Assembly (NCBI RefSeq): GCF_014203645.1
Contig: NZ_JACHJL010000009.1
Span: 186,001 to 250,000, forward strand
Source: Streptomyces zagrosensis
GTDB lineage: Bacteria; Actinomycetota; Actinomycetes; Streptomycetales; Streptomycetaceae
Direction of reading: 5' to 3'
DNA length: 64,000 nucleotides
Below are positions 15,592-24,413 of the stretch, piece by piece. The position numbers and the translations under genes were made by a program. Position 1 is the first letter of the stretch. The number at the start of each line of letters is the position of its first letter. Below the pieces are notes generated by a model. That model saw only the letters and a list, made by a program, of their open reading frames with translations. It was not told where the DNA came from and made no database searches.

Positions 15592-18119
15592 GCCTCGCAG
15601 GACTCGGGGTTCTCAAGGGAGCAGGCGATCGCGTCGATTTCGGCGGGCGTCTGCTGCGCGGGTACGGGGGCCGGCGCTGGGGTCGGGGTGCCGGTCGTCG
15701 CCTCGGCGGCGCGTGCGGAGTGCGCGATGCGGGTGGCGGGGCGCGAGCGCAGGTAGTACGTCGTCTTGATGCCGCGCTTCCAGGCGTACGCGTACATCGA
15801 GCTGAGCTTGCCGATGGTGGGCGAGGCCAAGAAGAGGTTCAGCGACTGGCTCTGGTCCAGGTAGGGGGTGCGGTCGGCGGCCATGTCGAGCAAGGCGCGC
15901 TGCGGGATCTCCCAGGCGGTGCGGTACAGGTCGCGCACCTCCTGCGGCACCCAGCCGAAGTCCTGGATGGAACCGTTGGCCTCGCGGAGCGCGTCGCGGG
16001 TTTGGGTGTCCCACACGCCCAGCTTCTTCAGGTCCGCCACCAAATAGGCGTTGACCTGGAGGAACTCACCGCTGAGCGTCTCGCGCTTGAAGAGGTTGGA
16101 GACCTGTGGCTCGATGCACTCGTACACGCCCGCGATCGATGCGATGGTCGCGGTCGGCGCGATGGCAAGGAGCAGCGAGTTGCGCATGCCGGTCTTCGCG
16201 ATCCGGGCGCGCAGCGCGTCCCAGCGCTCGGGCCAGTACGCGTTCGCGTCCGCGTAGTGGTCGGGGTGGAGCACGCCGCGCGCGGTGCGGGTCGCGGCCC
16301 AGGCCGGGTGCGGGCCGCGCCGCTCGGCGAGCTCTGCGGACGCCTCGTACGCCGCGAGCATGATCCGCTCGGCGAGCCGGGTGGACAACTCCTTGGCCTG
16401 CGGCGAGTCGAAGGGCAGCCGCAGCCGGAAGAAGACGTCCTGGAGGCCCATCACGCCAAGGCCCACCGGGCGCCAGCGGACGTTGGAGGTGCCGGCCTGC
16501 TCGGTCGGGTAGAAGTTGATGTCCACCACGCGGTCCAGGAAGGCGACGGCGGTACGGACCGTGCGGTCCAGCTTCTCCCAGTCGATGCCCGCGTCCCACG
16601 GGGCTGTTGTCTCCGCGGTACCAGCGCCTAGGGGGGCGTTGGCTGCATCTAGCGGGCCCTCGCGTAGATGCGCGGCCAGGTTGATCGAGCCGAGGTTGCA
16701 CACGGCGGTCTCGCCGTCGTCCGTGACCTCCAGGATCTCGGTGCACAAGTTGGAGGAGTGGACGACCTTGCCGGGTTCGGCGGTCTGGTTGGCGGTGCGG
16801 TTGGCGGCGTCCTTGAAGGTCATCCAGCCATTGCCGGTCTGCGCGAGGGTACGCATCATCCGCGCGTACAGCGTCCGCGCCGGCACCGTCTTGACGGCCT
16901 TGCCCGCGGCCTCGGCCGCCCGGTAAGCGGCATCGAACTCATCGCCCCACAGGTCCACCAGGTCCGGCGCGTCGGCGGGCGAGAACAGCGACCAGTCGGC
17001 GTCCGTCTCGACCCGGCGCATGAACTCGTCCGGAACCCAGTGCGCGAGGTTGAGGTTGTGGGTGCGGCGGGCCTCCTCGCCGGTGTTGTCCCGCAGTTCG
17101 AGGAACTCCTCGATGTCCGCGTGCCAGGTCTCCAGGTAGACACAGGCCGCACCCTTGCGCCGGCCGCCCTGGTTGACGGCGGCGACCGATGCATCGAGCG
17201 TGCGCAGGAACGGCACGATGCCGTTGGAGTGCCCGTTGGTGCCGCGGATCAGCGAACCGCGAGAGCGGATGCGGGAGTACGAGAGGCCGATGCCGCCCGC
17301 GTGCTTGGAGAGCCGTGCGACCTGGTGGTAGCGGTCATAGATCGAGTCGAGCTCGTCCAGCGGCGAGTCCAGCAGATAGCAGGACGACATCTGCGGGTGT
17401 CGGGTGCCGGAGTTGAACAAGGTGGGAGAGCTGGGCAGGTAGGCGAGCGAACTGGTGAGCCGGTACAACTCGCTGACGTCCGCCAACGCCCGCTGCGAGC
17501 CGTCCTCGGCCAGGCCGCAGGCCACGCGCAGCAAGAAGTGCTGAGGGGTCTCGATGACCTGCCGGGTGATCGGGTGGCGCAGCAGATAGCGGCTGTGCAG
17601 GGTGCGCAGGCCGAAGTAACCAAAGCGGTCATCAGCACGGCCCACACCGTGTCCGCCAGCGCCCGCGCCAGCACCCGCAGCCCAGTCGCCGGGCACCGCG
17701 TTGATCTCCGCGATGAGCGCGTCCAGGCGCGCCGCGTGAGCCCGTACGAACGCCGCTGTCTCGTCCGCGATCAGCCCCTCACGGTGACCCACAGCAATCG
17801 ATGCGGAGAAGGACACCGCGCCCTGCTCGGCGGCCTCCTGCGCGATCGCCCGAGTCAGCAGCCGCGCGGCGAGCCGCGAATACTGCGGCTCCTCGGCGAT
17901 CAGACCGGCCGCAGCCTCGGTCGCAAGCGACCGCAACTCCGCCTCGTCCGAGCCGGGATGGCGTCCGCGTAGCGCAGTGGCGGCGACCTTTCCGGGGTCG
18001 GTGGCGGGCAGGTCGGCGGTGAGGTCGGTCAGGACGCGCAACAGCTGCGTCCCGGCTCCTTCGACCGCTGACTCTGAGACGGACTGGCGTGCAACCGGGT
18101 CCGCTGGCGCGATGGTCAC
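15582..18119 (-). CDS. nrdA: class Ia ribonucleotide reductase, large (catalytic) subunit
   Basis: An 845-residue R1 subunit that reduces ribonucleoside diphosphates. Conserved segments include LFNSGTRHPQMSSCYLL, QGGRRKGAACVYLE, SSNLCTEILE (Cys near 459), YECIEPQVSNLFKRETLSGEF and the C-terminal redox pair CEACQ. The GTG at 18119 is chosen because GAGGGAGAG precedes it and the sequence before it is unlike the family. The 5' leader carries a cobalamin riboswitch, and NrdR boxes lie at the promoter. Expression is therefore expected to fall when B12, and the B12-dependent class II enzyme elsewhere, are available. Confidence 0.95.
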   Translation of the reverse strand: MTIAPADPVARQSVSESAVEGAGTQLLRVLTDLTADLPATDPGKVAATALRGRHPGSDEAELRSLATEAAAGLIAEEPQYSRLAARLLTRAIAQEAAEQGAVSFSASIAVGHREGLIADETAAFVRAHAARLDALIAEINAVPGDWAAGAGAGAGGHGVGRADDRFGYFGLRTLHSRYLLRHPITRQVIETPQHFLLRVACGLAEDGSQRALADVSELYRLTSSLAYLPSSPTLFNSGTRHPQMSSCYLLDSPLDELDSIYDRYHQVARLSKHAGGIGLSYSRIRSRGSLIRGTNGHSNGIVPFLRTLDASVAAVNQGGRRKGAACVYLETWHADIEEFLELRDNTGEEARRTHNLNLAHWVPDEFMRRVETDADWSLFSPADAPDLVDLWGDEFDAAYRAAEAAGKAVKTVPARTLYARMMRTLAQTGNGWMTFKDAANRTANQTAEPGKVVHSSNLCTEILEVTDDGETAVCNLGSINLAAHLREGPLDAANAPLGAGTAETTAPWDAGIDWEKLDRTVRTAVAFLDRVVDINFYPTEQAGTSNVRWRPVGLGVMGLQDVFFRLRLPFDSPQAKELSTRLAERIMLAAYEASAELAERRGPHPAWAATRTARGVLHPDHYADANAYWPERWDALRARIAKTGMRNSLLLAIAPTATIASIAGVYECIEPQVSNLFKRETLSGEFLQVNAYLVADLKKLGVWDTQTRDALREANGSIQDFGWVPQEVRDLYRTAWEIPQRALLDMAADRTPYLDQSQSLNLFLASPTIGKLSSMYAYAWKRGIKTTYYLRSRPATRIAHSARAAEATTGTPTPAPAPVPAQQTPAEIDAIACSLENPESCEACQ

Positions 18120-18284
18120 GTGTGGCTCTCCCTCGCTCGGCAAGGGGCCAGGCGGGGCGGGCGGAAGGCGCGTACGGGCCGCCGCGGCCGGTGGCCGGGC
18201 ATGCCGCGCAGCGTCCACCGACCCAACCCGCGAGGCCCAGACGTATGCGACGCCCAGGGCCCGGAAACTCGTCCCGGTGGTGGG

Positions 18285-18400
18285 CGTACTGTCGGCAGGC
18301 CCTCGGACTCACGATGCGCAAAAAGGCATACGTACACCGTTGCGGGACAGTTCCGGATTTGCACCGGATTCCCCTGCGGCGACAGCGAGCACGAGCATAC
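18285..18400 (-). ncRNA. adenosylcobalamin riboswitch in the nrdA leader
   Basis: On the minus strand the core reads GGGGAATCCGGTGCAAATCC, then GGAACTGTCCCGCAACGGTG, and later the B12-box-like AGTCCGAGGGCCTGCCGAC. These match the conserved core of cobalamin riboswitches. An outer CTGTCG/CGACAG pairing near 18380 and 18292 can close the structure. The same regulation of nrdABS is established in S. coelicolor. A possible -10 (TATGCT, complement of 18394-18399) would start the RNA almost at the aptamer. About 165 bases of GC-rich expression platform follow before nrdA. Confidence 0.9.
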
Positions 18401-18439
18401 ATCTTGTGCCGACCAACGCATGCAGCCCCACATCTTGTG
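18393..18439 (-). promoter_or_regulatory. tandem NrdR boxes at the nrdA promoter
   Basis: CACAAGATGT occurs twice on the minus strand (ending at plus-strand positions 18408 and 18439), 31 bases apart, about three helical turns. This matches the known arrangement of paired NrdR boxes upstream of RNR operons. The proximal copy overlaps the putative -10. Confidence 0.75.
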
Positions 18440-18440
18440 T

Positions 18441-18752
18441 CGCGTCGTCAGGAATCTCGTACGGATGTGCTAATGCTCCCGGATACGTGAGGGCCCATTG
18501 GGCCCGTCATCAAGGGCCGGAACGGTTCGGCTGCACCCCTGTGGATTGGTGGCTTGTCACAGTCCCTCGCGTGTTGACCGGCGTCCCGAAGAGGAGTGGG
18601 GTTCGCCGCGCGTCGGCCATCTGGGGCGGCGGATATAGCGAGCCGAAGGGGTGGGAACGGGATGCGGTGAGCCGGACGAAGAAGGTGGTGCGTCTGTCGG
18701 CCGCACGGGCGGCGGCGGGCCGTACGGGCCTCGGCCCGTCGCCGCAGCGGCC
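18441..18752. other. spacer between nrdA control region and ybdD terminator
   Basis: About 310 bases with no supported gene. A small palindrome ACGGGCCTCGGCCCGT lies at about 18724-18739, next to the larger terminator. Confidence 0.5.
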
Positions 18753-18791
18753 GATGGCCGCCGCCTCCCTCGAAGGGAAGCGGCGGCCATC
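18753..18791. terminator. strong hairpin after the cstA-ybdD operon
   Basis: GATGGCCGCCGC pairs perfectly with GCGGCGGCCATC across a loop that contains the nested pair TCCCT/AGGGA. It lies about 55 bases beyond the ybdD stop and can act in both directions. Confidence 0.75.
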
Positions 18792-18844
18792 AGGGTGGCG
18801 CGGTACGGCCGGTGCCCGCCGTGCGGCAGACACCGGGGCGGCCG

Positions 18845-19057
18845 TCAGCAGCAGCGGAAGTCGCCTCGGGGGTCGGCTTCGCGCTCGTCCATCCGTTGCC
18901 GCTCGAACTCGGCGCGACTGGGCAGAGCCGCCTCGGGATGCTGTCGCCGAGTGTGCGTGACGTAGCGGTCGTACGTGTTCTCGCCGGTCAGCTCGCGTAC
19001 GTACCAGCGCACCAGGCGGCCCCAGTGCGCCGCCCGGCGCGCGGTGTGGGTGATCAT
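18845..19057 (-). CDS. YbdD/YjiX (DUF466)-family small protein
   Basis: A complete 70-residue protein with the family hallmarks GENTYDRYVTHTRRQHPE, PSRAEFERQRMDERE and a C-terminal CC. Members accompany CstA/BtsT-family carriers and are needed for their transport activity. The ATG at 19057 follows GAAGGGAG. It is downstream of cstA on the same strand across a 160-base spacer. Confidence 0.9.
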   Translation of the reverse strand: MITHTARRAAHWGRLVRWYVRELTGENTYDRYVTHTRRQHPEAALPSRAEFERQRMDEREADPRGDFRCC

Positions 19058-19159
19058 GTCGATCGGCTCCCTTCCCCAACGGTGCGAACGCTCACGGTGG
19101 CCGGCTGTCTGAGTGCCGCGGGAGTCCGGCTCCGTTCCATGATGCCGGTGGGTGCGGCG

Positions 19160-19225
19160 CCTGTGTGGGTGGCTACGGTGCCGGCTGTGTGGGTGGTTAC
19201 GGTGCCGGTCCCGGTGGTCACGGCG
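19160..19225. repeat. tandem repeats between cstA and ybdD
   Basis: Two near-identical 24-bp units (GTGTGGGTGGCTACGGTGCC plus GGCT) and a partial third, at the very end of cstA and in the spacer before ybdD. Confidence 0.7.
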
Positions 19226-21407
19226 ATCGGTCGCCCTGCGTGGCCCGGCCGCTTTCGGCGGTCGGCGCAGCAGCTGCCGCCGCGAGTTCCCGTTTTTCCT
19301 CGTGAGTTGCGATGAGTCCATCGGGGGCCACGATCTGCGACTTCACGTACGGTGCCTCGTGCAGCCGGGTGGCGTCCGGGTTGCGGATGGCCCGGACGCA
19401 GGTGCGGGTCGCGTCCGCGATCACGATGATCACCAGCACGGCGAGCAGTGCGGACAGCACCCCGTCCACCGTCGAGTTGGTGACGACGGTGTGCATCTCG
19501 TCCATGTTCTTGGCGGGCGGCAGCACCTTGCCGGCGTCGATGGCGTCCTGGTAGCGGTCGCGCTGGCTGAAGAAGCCCACCCTGGGATCGTCGGAAAAGA
19601 CCTTCTGCCAGCTTGCGGTCAGGGTCACCACGGTGTCCCAGACCAAGGGAATCGCCGTGACCCAGGCCCACTTGAGTCGTCCTGACTTGATCAGCAGTGT
19701 GGTGCACACCGCGAGTGCGACGGCGGCCAGGAGTTGGTTGGCGATGCCGAACACCGGGAAGAGCTGGTTGACGCCGCCCAGCGGATCGTGCACGCCCACC
19801 CACAGGAAGTACCCCCACAGCGCGACCACGATGGCGCTGGCGATCCAGGCGCCGGGCTTCCAGCCCACGTCGCGAAATGGCTTGTAGAGGTTGCCGAGCA
19901 TGTCCTGGAGCATGAACCGGCCGACCCGGGTGCCCGCGTCCAGGGCGGTGAGGATGAACAGCGCCTCAAACATGATCGCGAAGTGGTACCAGAACGCCTT
20001 CATGCTGTGGCCGCCGATCACATCGGAGAAGATCTCCGACACACCCACGGCCAGCGTCGGGGCGCCACCGGTACGGGAGAGCAGCGAATGCTCCTCCACG
20101 GCCTTGGCGGCTGCGGCCAACTGGTCGGGCGAGATGGTGTACCCGAGCCCGGCGATCGCGTCGGACGCGGACTGCACGGTGCCGCCGACCACCCCCGGTG
20201 GGGCGTTCATCGCGAAGTACAGGCCCGGATCGATGATGGACGCGGCCACCATCGCCATCACGGCCACGAACGACTCCATCAGCATGGAGCCGTAGCCGAT
20301 CATCCGTACCTGGGTCTCCTTCTCGATCATCTTCGGCGTGGTGCCGGAGGAGATGAGCGCGTGGAAGCCGGAGAGCGCGCCGCAGGCGATGGTGATGAAG
20401 ACGAAGGGGAACAGCGATCCGGCGAAGACCGGTCCATCGCCGCGCCCCGCGAAGTCGGTGACGGCGTCCATCTTGAGGGTTGGCAGCGTGAAGACGACGC
20501 CCACGGCGAGCAACCCGATGGTGCCGATCTTCATGAAGGTGGACAAATAGTCACGCGGCGCGAGCAGCATCCACACCGGCAGCACCGAGGCGATGAATCC
20601 GTACGCCACCAGCCACAGCACCAGCGTGCTGTGGTCCAGGGTGAAGGCGCCCGCCCACGAGGACTCCGCGACCCAGTTGCCGCTGACGATGGCGAGCAGC
20701 AGCAACACGACGCCGATGAGGGAGACCTCGGTGACCCGGCCCGGCCGCAGCACCCGCAGATAAAAGCCCATGCCGAGCGCGATGGGGACGGTCATCGCGA
20801 TGGAGAAGGCACCCCAGGGCGATTCGGCCAGCGCGTTGACCACGATCAGCGCCAACACCGCAAGCAAGATGATCATGATGATGAAGACGGACAGCAGGGC
20901 CGCCGCGCCGCCGATCGGGCCGATCTCCTCGCGGGCCATCTGGCCAAGGGACTTGCCGTCCCTGCGGGTGGAGAAGAACAGCGTCACCATGTCCTGCACG
21001 GCGCCCGCCAAGATCACGCCGACGATGATCCATATCGTGCCCGGCAGATACCCCATCTGCGCGGCGAGCACCGGACCAACGAGCGGGCCCGCGCCCGCGA
21101 TGGCCGCGAAGTGGTGCCCGAGCAGCACCCGGCGGTCGGTTGGATGGAAGTCAACGCCGTCGTTCAGGCGCTCGGCCGGCGTGGCCCGTGTCTTGTCCGC
21201 GCGCAGCACCTTGGTGAGGATGAAGCGCGAGTAGAAGCGGTACGCGATGGCGTACGAGCCCAGCGCCGCCGCCACCATCCATGCGGCCGATACGTCCTCG
21301 CCCCGCGAGAGGGCGAGCATGGCCCAGCCGATGGCGGCGACGATCGCGACGGCTGACCAAATGAGGATGGTGCGGGGGGAGATCATCCGTGGTGTGGAGG
21401 TGTTCAC
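19218..21407 (-). CDS. cstA: CstA/BtsT-family carbon-starvation transporter
   Basis: A 729-residue polytopic membrane protein of the CstA family (peptide and pyruvate uptake on carbon starvation). It has about 16-18 hydrophobic segments. Family motifs include VDFHPTDRRVLLGHHFAAIAG, GPLVGPVLAAQMGYLPG, HALISSGTTPKM and LFPVFGIANQLLAA. The GTG at 21407 follows AGGGGG. It is followed by its small partner ybdD. A short Ala-rich tail ends the protein. Confidence 0.95.
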   Translation of the reverse strand: MNTSTPRMISPRTILIWSAVAIVAAIGWAMLALSRGEDVSAAWMVAAALGSYAIAYRFYSRFILTKVLRADKTRATPAERLNDGVDFHPTDRRVLLGHHFAAIAGAGPLVGPVLAAQMGYLPGTIWIIVGVILAGAVQDMVTLFFSTRRDGKSLGQMAREEIGPIGGAAALLSVFIIMIILLAVLALIVVNALAESPWGAFSIAMTVPIALGMGFYLRVLRPGRVTEVSLIGVVLLLLAIVSGNWVAESSWAGAFTLDHSTLVLWLVAYGFIASVLPVWMLLAPRDYLSTFMKIGTIGLLAVGVVFTLPTLKMDAVTDFAGRGDGPVFAGSLFPFVFITIACGALSGFHALISSGTTPKMIEKETQVRMIGYGSMLMESFVAVMAMVAASIIDPGLYFAMNAPPGVVGGTVQSASDAIAGLGYTISPDQLAAAAKAVEEHSLLSRTGGAPTLAVGVSEIFSDVIGGHSMKAFWYHFAIMFEALFILTALDAGTRVGRFMLQDMLGNLYKPFRDVGWKPGAWIASAIVVALWGYFLWVGVHDPLGGVNQLFPVFGIANQLLAAVALAVCTTLLIKSGRLKWAWVTAIPLVWDTVVTLTASWQKVFSDDPRVGFFSQRDRYQDAIDAGKVLPPAKNMDEMHTVVTNSTVDGVLSALLAVLVIIVIADATRTCVRAIRNPDATRLHEAPYVKSQIVAPDGLIATHEEKRELAAAAAAPTAESGRATQGDRSP

Positions 21408-22192
21408 TGGTGCAGCCCCCTGTCGCGCTCCCTGGTGAAGGGGCTGGCTGCGCCGGGACGCGCTGGGGGTCGTGGGCCGGGGGGTGGGCCGTGGTGTGGG
21501 GGACAGGCGCGTCCGGGTGGGTCACTGCCGGGCGTGGTCTGGACCAATCGCCCGACGGCTCGTACGATCGCCTTCATCTGATGCAACTCCGCTTCCCCAC
21601 CCCTGCGATGGGACCCGAACGTGCTCGACGTCGTGGTGGTACTGCGGGCTGAAGGCGCCCCACTCGACGCCTCCTCCGCTCTGAACCGGAACGCAAAGAC
21701 GCCTTCCATCCTCGCCAACACCCGATCATCCTTCCCTCATGCCTCACAGGTCACGCTCGTACCACGCGGTGCGGCGCTGGCCCGGCCCGTGCGTCATCCG
21801 GAACCCGCTGAACCGCCACTCGTGTCAGCCGCCCCCGTGTCCGTCGAACGGCTGGCGGAAATCGTCGCTCGGGCAGCCACCGGAAGGGAAGCCTCCGCCG
21901 CCACTCACTCTCCGGCTGGCGCCTTGGCTGGCTCCCACGGCATGCGCAAAATGTGCGTCGTGCACGTCATGCACGGCATGCACGTCATGCACGGAGTACA
22001 CGACATACGCCGCATACGCGCAGTACACGACACGTACAGTCGGAACTCGCCAGATAGCCCGAGCGGATGGGCCGGCCGAAGCCGCGTACGGGGGATGACA
22101 GAGTCAGGACGCTGCATGAACCACGCGTGGCCTCGTCCGCCGGCACCGGCGCGTGCGGGGAGCGTTCGACAGTAGGAAAGGATCACAAACCC
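21408..22192. other. 785-base spacer with HCAC-rich repeats
   Basis: No convincing gene. An open frame from a GTG at 21621 lacks a ribosome site and passes through repeats. Positions 21955-22040 hold imperfect 9-mers of CATGCACGT/CATGCACGG that decay into ATACGCCGC and GTACACGAC units. The cstA and PIG-L promoters must lie here. Confidence 0.55.
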
Positions 22193-23023
22193 ATGACCCA
22201 CGAGGCGAAGCCTTCCGCGACGGCGCCTGTGAAACCGTCCGTGACACCCTTCGCGACGGCGCCCGCGGTGAGCTCCGCAACGACGCCGCCGAACGCGCCA
22301 CGGTGGCGCACCGTTGTGCTGTCACCGCACTTCGACGATGCCGTGCTGTCGCTGGCGGCCGTGATCCCGCGGTTGCGCGGCCCGGTTGTCGTCGTCACCG
22401 TGTACGGCGGGGAGCCTGGGCCCGAGGCCGCCGTCTCCGGTTGGGACGAGCGCTGCGGCTTCGGTACGCCGCACGAGGCGTACGAGGCTCGGTCGGTCGA
22501 GGACGCGCTAGCCCTCGACATGCTCGGGGTGTCCCGAATAACCCTGCCGCACCCGGACGGCCCGTACGGCGGCGCCGATCAACTCGGCCACCTCGACCAG
22601 TGGCTACGCGACCTGCCCGACGGCATCGACGTGCTGGCCCCCCTCGGCACTCGGCAGGCCCACCACGCGTTCGTTCGGGAGCAGGCGCTGCTGACGCGGG
22701 CCGCACAGGGCGCGCCGCTGCCCCTGATCTACGCCGATCTTCCGTACACCGGGCACGCTCCGGGCTGGCACACCGACGCGGCCGAGGCCGCGCTCGCGGC
22801 CGAGCCGGAGCACGGCGAGTCCTATCGGAGTCTGACGGACCGCTACCGGCTCAGCGTTCGCTGGGACGTCCGACTCGACGATGCGCAGTGGGCCCGCAAG
22901 CGCCTGGCCGTGCAGTGCTACGGCTCGCAACTCGCCCCGCTCGGTGTGGACCACGGCCCGTTTTTGTCCTGGTCGGGCCCGCTGCGTACGGAGCGCGTGT
23001 GGTCGTTGGAGCAGCGTTCGTAG
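22193..23023 (+). CDS. PIG-L family deacetylase
   Basis: A 276-residue zinc-dependent de-N-acetylase-like protein. The zinc motif is PHFDD (residues 45-49, the PHxDD form), with a second site in PLGTRQAHHAFVR (His157/158). Relatives deacetylate GlcNAc-containing thiols (MshB, Mca) or lipids, and the substrate here is not clear. The N-terminal 35 residues are Ser/Thr/Ala-rich. The ATG at 22193 follows AGGAAAGGATC. It is convergent with dasR. Confidence 0.85.
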   Translation: MTHEAKPSATAPVKPSVTPFATAPAVSSATTPPNAPRWRTVVLSPHFDDAVLSLAAVIPRLRGPVVVVTVYGGEPGPEAAVSGWDERCGFGTPHEAYEARSVEDALALDMLGVSRITLPHPDGPYGGADQLGHLDQWLRDLPDGIDVLAPLGTRQAHHAFVREQALLTRAAQGAPLPLIYADLPYTGHAPGWHTDAAEAALAAEPEHGESYRSLTDRYRLSVRWDVRLDDAQWARKRLAVQCYGSQLAPLGVDHGPFLSWSGPLRTERVWSLEQRS

Positions 23024-23267
23024 CCAGCGGTGGCACTGCGGGTGTTGTGCGGGGCGCCGTGGGGCCAGGCGGGCGGCAGGGCGGGCGTGTGGTGGGGCGG
23101 CGTATGGCCGGGGGTGGCCCGGTACCGCGGGACGGCCGTGCGCACGGGGGGTGGCTGTGCGGCGGGGCGGGGCCCGGGGGAGTGGTGGGGCGAATGTTCG
23201 GGAGGGCGGCGCCCGCCTGCCAGGTGGCAGGGGGCGCCGCGAGCCCGGGTGGGGGCGCGATGCTGCG

Positions 23268-23323
23268 GCTGGTTGCTGGTTGCTGGTTGCTGGTTGCTGG
23301 TTCCTGGTTGGCTGGTTGGCCGC
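23268..23323. repeat. GGTTGCT microsatellite between PIG-L gene and dasR
   Basis: Four exact GGTTGCT heptamers plus degraded copies (GGTTCCT, GGTTGGCT), in the gap between two convergent genes. The gap 23024-23336 is otherwise G-rich without a gene. Confidence 0.8.
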
Positions 23324-23336
23324 AGCGGGCGCTGGG

Positions 23337-24167
23337 TCAGTCCGTGGGACGGCGCAATCGGGCGACGAACTTGTACCGGTCGCCCCGGTAGACCGAGCGC
23401 ACCCACTCCACCGGTTCGCCGTTGTCGTCCAGGGAATGTCGGGACAGCATCAACATCGGCAGCCCGACGTCCGTGCCAAGGAGCCCCGCCTCGCGCGGGG
23501 TGGCCAGCGAGGTCTCGATGGTCTCCTCGGCCTCGGCCAGGCGTACGTCGTACACCTCGGCCAGCGCCGTGTACAGCGAGGCGTACTTGACCAGACTGCG
23601 GCGCAGCGCAGGGAAGCGCTTCGCGGACAGATGCGTGGTCTCGATGGCCATCGGCTCGCCGCTGGCCAGCCGCAGCCGCTCGATGCGCAGCACTCTGCCG
23701 CCGGTGGTGATGTCCAGCAACTCGGCGAGCCGGTCATCGGCCGTGACGTAGCCGATGTCGAGGAGTTGGGAGGCGGGTTCCAAACCCTGTGCCTTCATGT
23801 CCTCGGTGTACGAGGTAAGTTGCAGCGCCTGGGACACCTTGGGCTTGGCCACAAAGGTGCCCTTGCCCTGAATGCGCTCAAGCCGCCCCTCGACGACCAG
23901 TTCCTGTAGCGCTTGGCGCACCGTCGTCCGGGAGGTGTCAAACTCGGCGGCCAGAGTACGCTCGGGCGGCACCGGAGTGCCCGGGGGCATGGTTTCGGTC
24001 ATTTCCAGCAAGTGCCGCTTGAGACGGTAATACTTGGGGACGCGCGCGGTGCGTGTGCCGCTCCCGGCCGTCCCGTTGCCGTTGTCCAGCACGCCGCCGA
24101 CGCTCTGTGCAGTGCCCCCGTCGGTCCCCATGGCGTGACGTCCCGACTCCGATCCTGTTGCCGTCAC
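23337..24167 (-). CDS. dasR: GntR/HutC-family regulator DasR
   Basis: A 276-residue regulator nearly identical to S. coelicolor DasR from ARVPKYYRLKRHLLEM onward. The winged helix (PPERTLAAEFDTSRTTVRQALQELVVEGRLERIQGKGTF) spans residues 68-105, followed by a UTRA effector domain. DasR represses GlcNAc and chitobiose uptake and links nutrient state to development and antibiotics; glucosamine-6-phosphate releases it from DNA. The GTG at 24167 has GGAGGAG just upstream, giving a 40-residue Gly/Thr-rich leader. It is divergent from dasA. Confidence 0.97.
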   Translation of the reverse strand: MTATGSESGRHAMGTDGGTAQSVGGVLDNGNGTAGSGTRTARVPKYYRLKRHLLEMTETMPPGTPVPPERTLAAEFDTSRTTVRQALQELVVEGRLERIQGKGTFVAKPKVSQALQLTSYTEDMKAQGLEPASQLLDIGYVTADDRLAELLDITTGGRVLRIERLRLASGEPMAIETTHLSAKRFPALRRSLVKYASLYTALAEVYDVRLAEAEETIETSLATPREAGLLGTDVGLPMLMLSRHSLDDNGEPVEWVRSVYRGDRYKFVARLRRPTD

Positions 24168-24340
24168 CGGCTCCTCCGTTACTTTGGCTGGAGGTACGGG
24201 GGTGTTCCCCGGACAACGCAGCGCGGCTCACATCGTGGCATGGGCGGGACCAAAGGTGCCCCCATCAACGTGTTGGCAGGCCCCAGGTGTCGGTCCGATA
24301 ACGGACCTGACAGCGACTCTTATACACCCTTGACACCCCT

Positions 24341-24380
24341 AAAGGTCTAGGCCAAGCTGCGGGAACTGGTCTAAACCATT
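24341..24380 (+). promoter_or_regulatory. two DasR (dre) sites upstream of dasA
   Basis: ACTGGTCTAAACCATT (24365-24380) matches the dre consensus ACTGGTCTAGACCACT at 14 of 16 positions. AAAGGTCTAGGCCAAG (24341-24356) matches at 11 of 16. The strong site ends 33 bases before the dasA start. A TTGACA lies at 24330-24335. Confidence 0.85.
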
Positions 24381-24413
24381 AAAGACCAATTTCTGTTCTC
24401 TGAGGAGAGTGCT

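Noticed and set aside
21621..22175. 184-codon frame between cstA and the PIG-L gene
   Set aside because: GTG start without ribosome site, passes through CATGCACG repeats, no recognisable domain.
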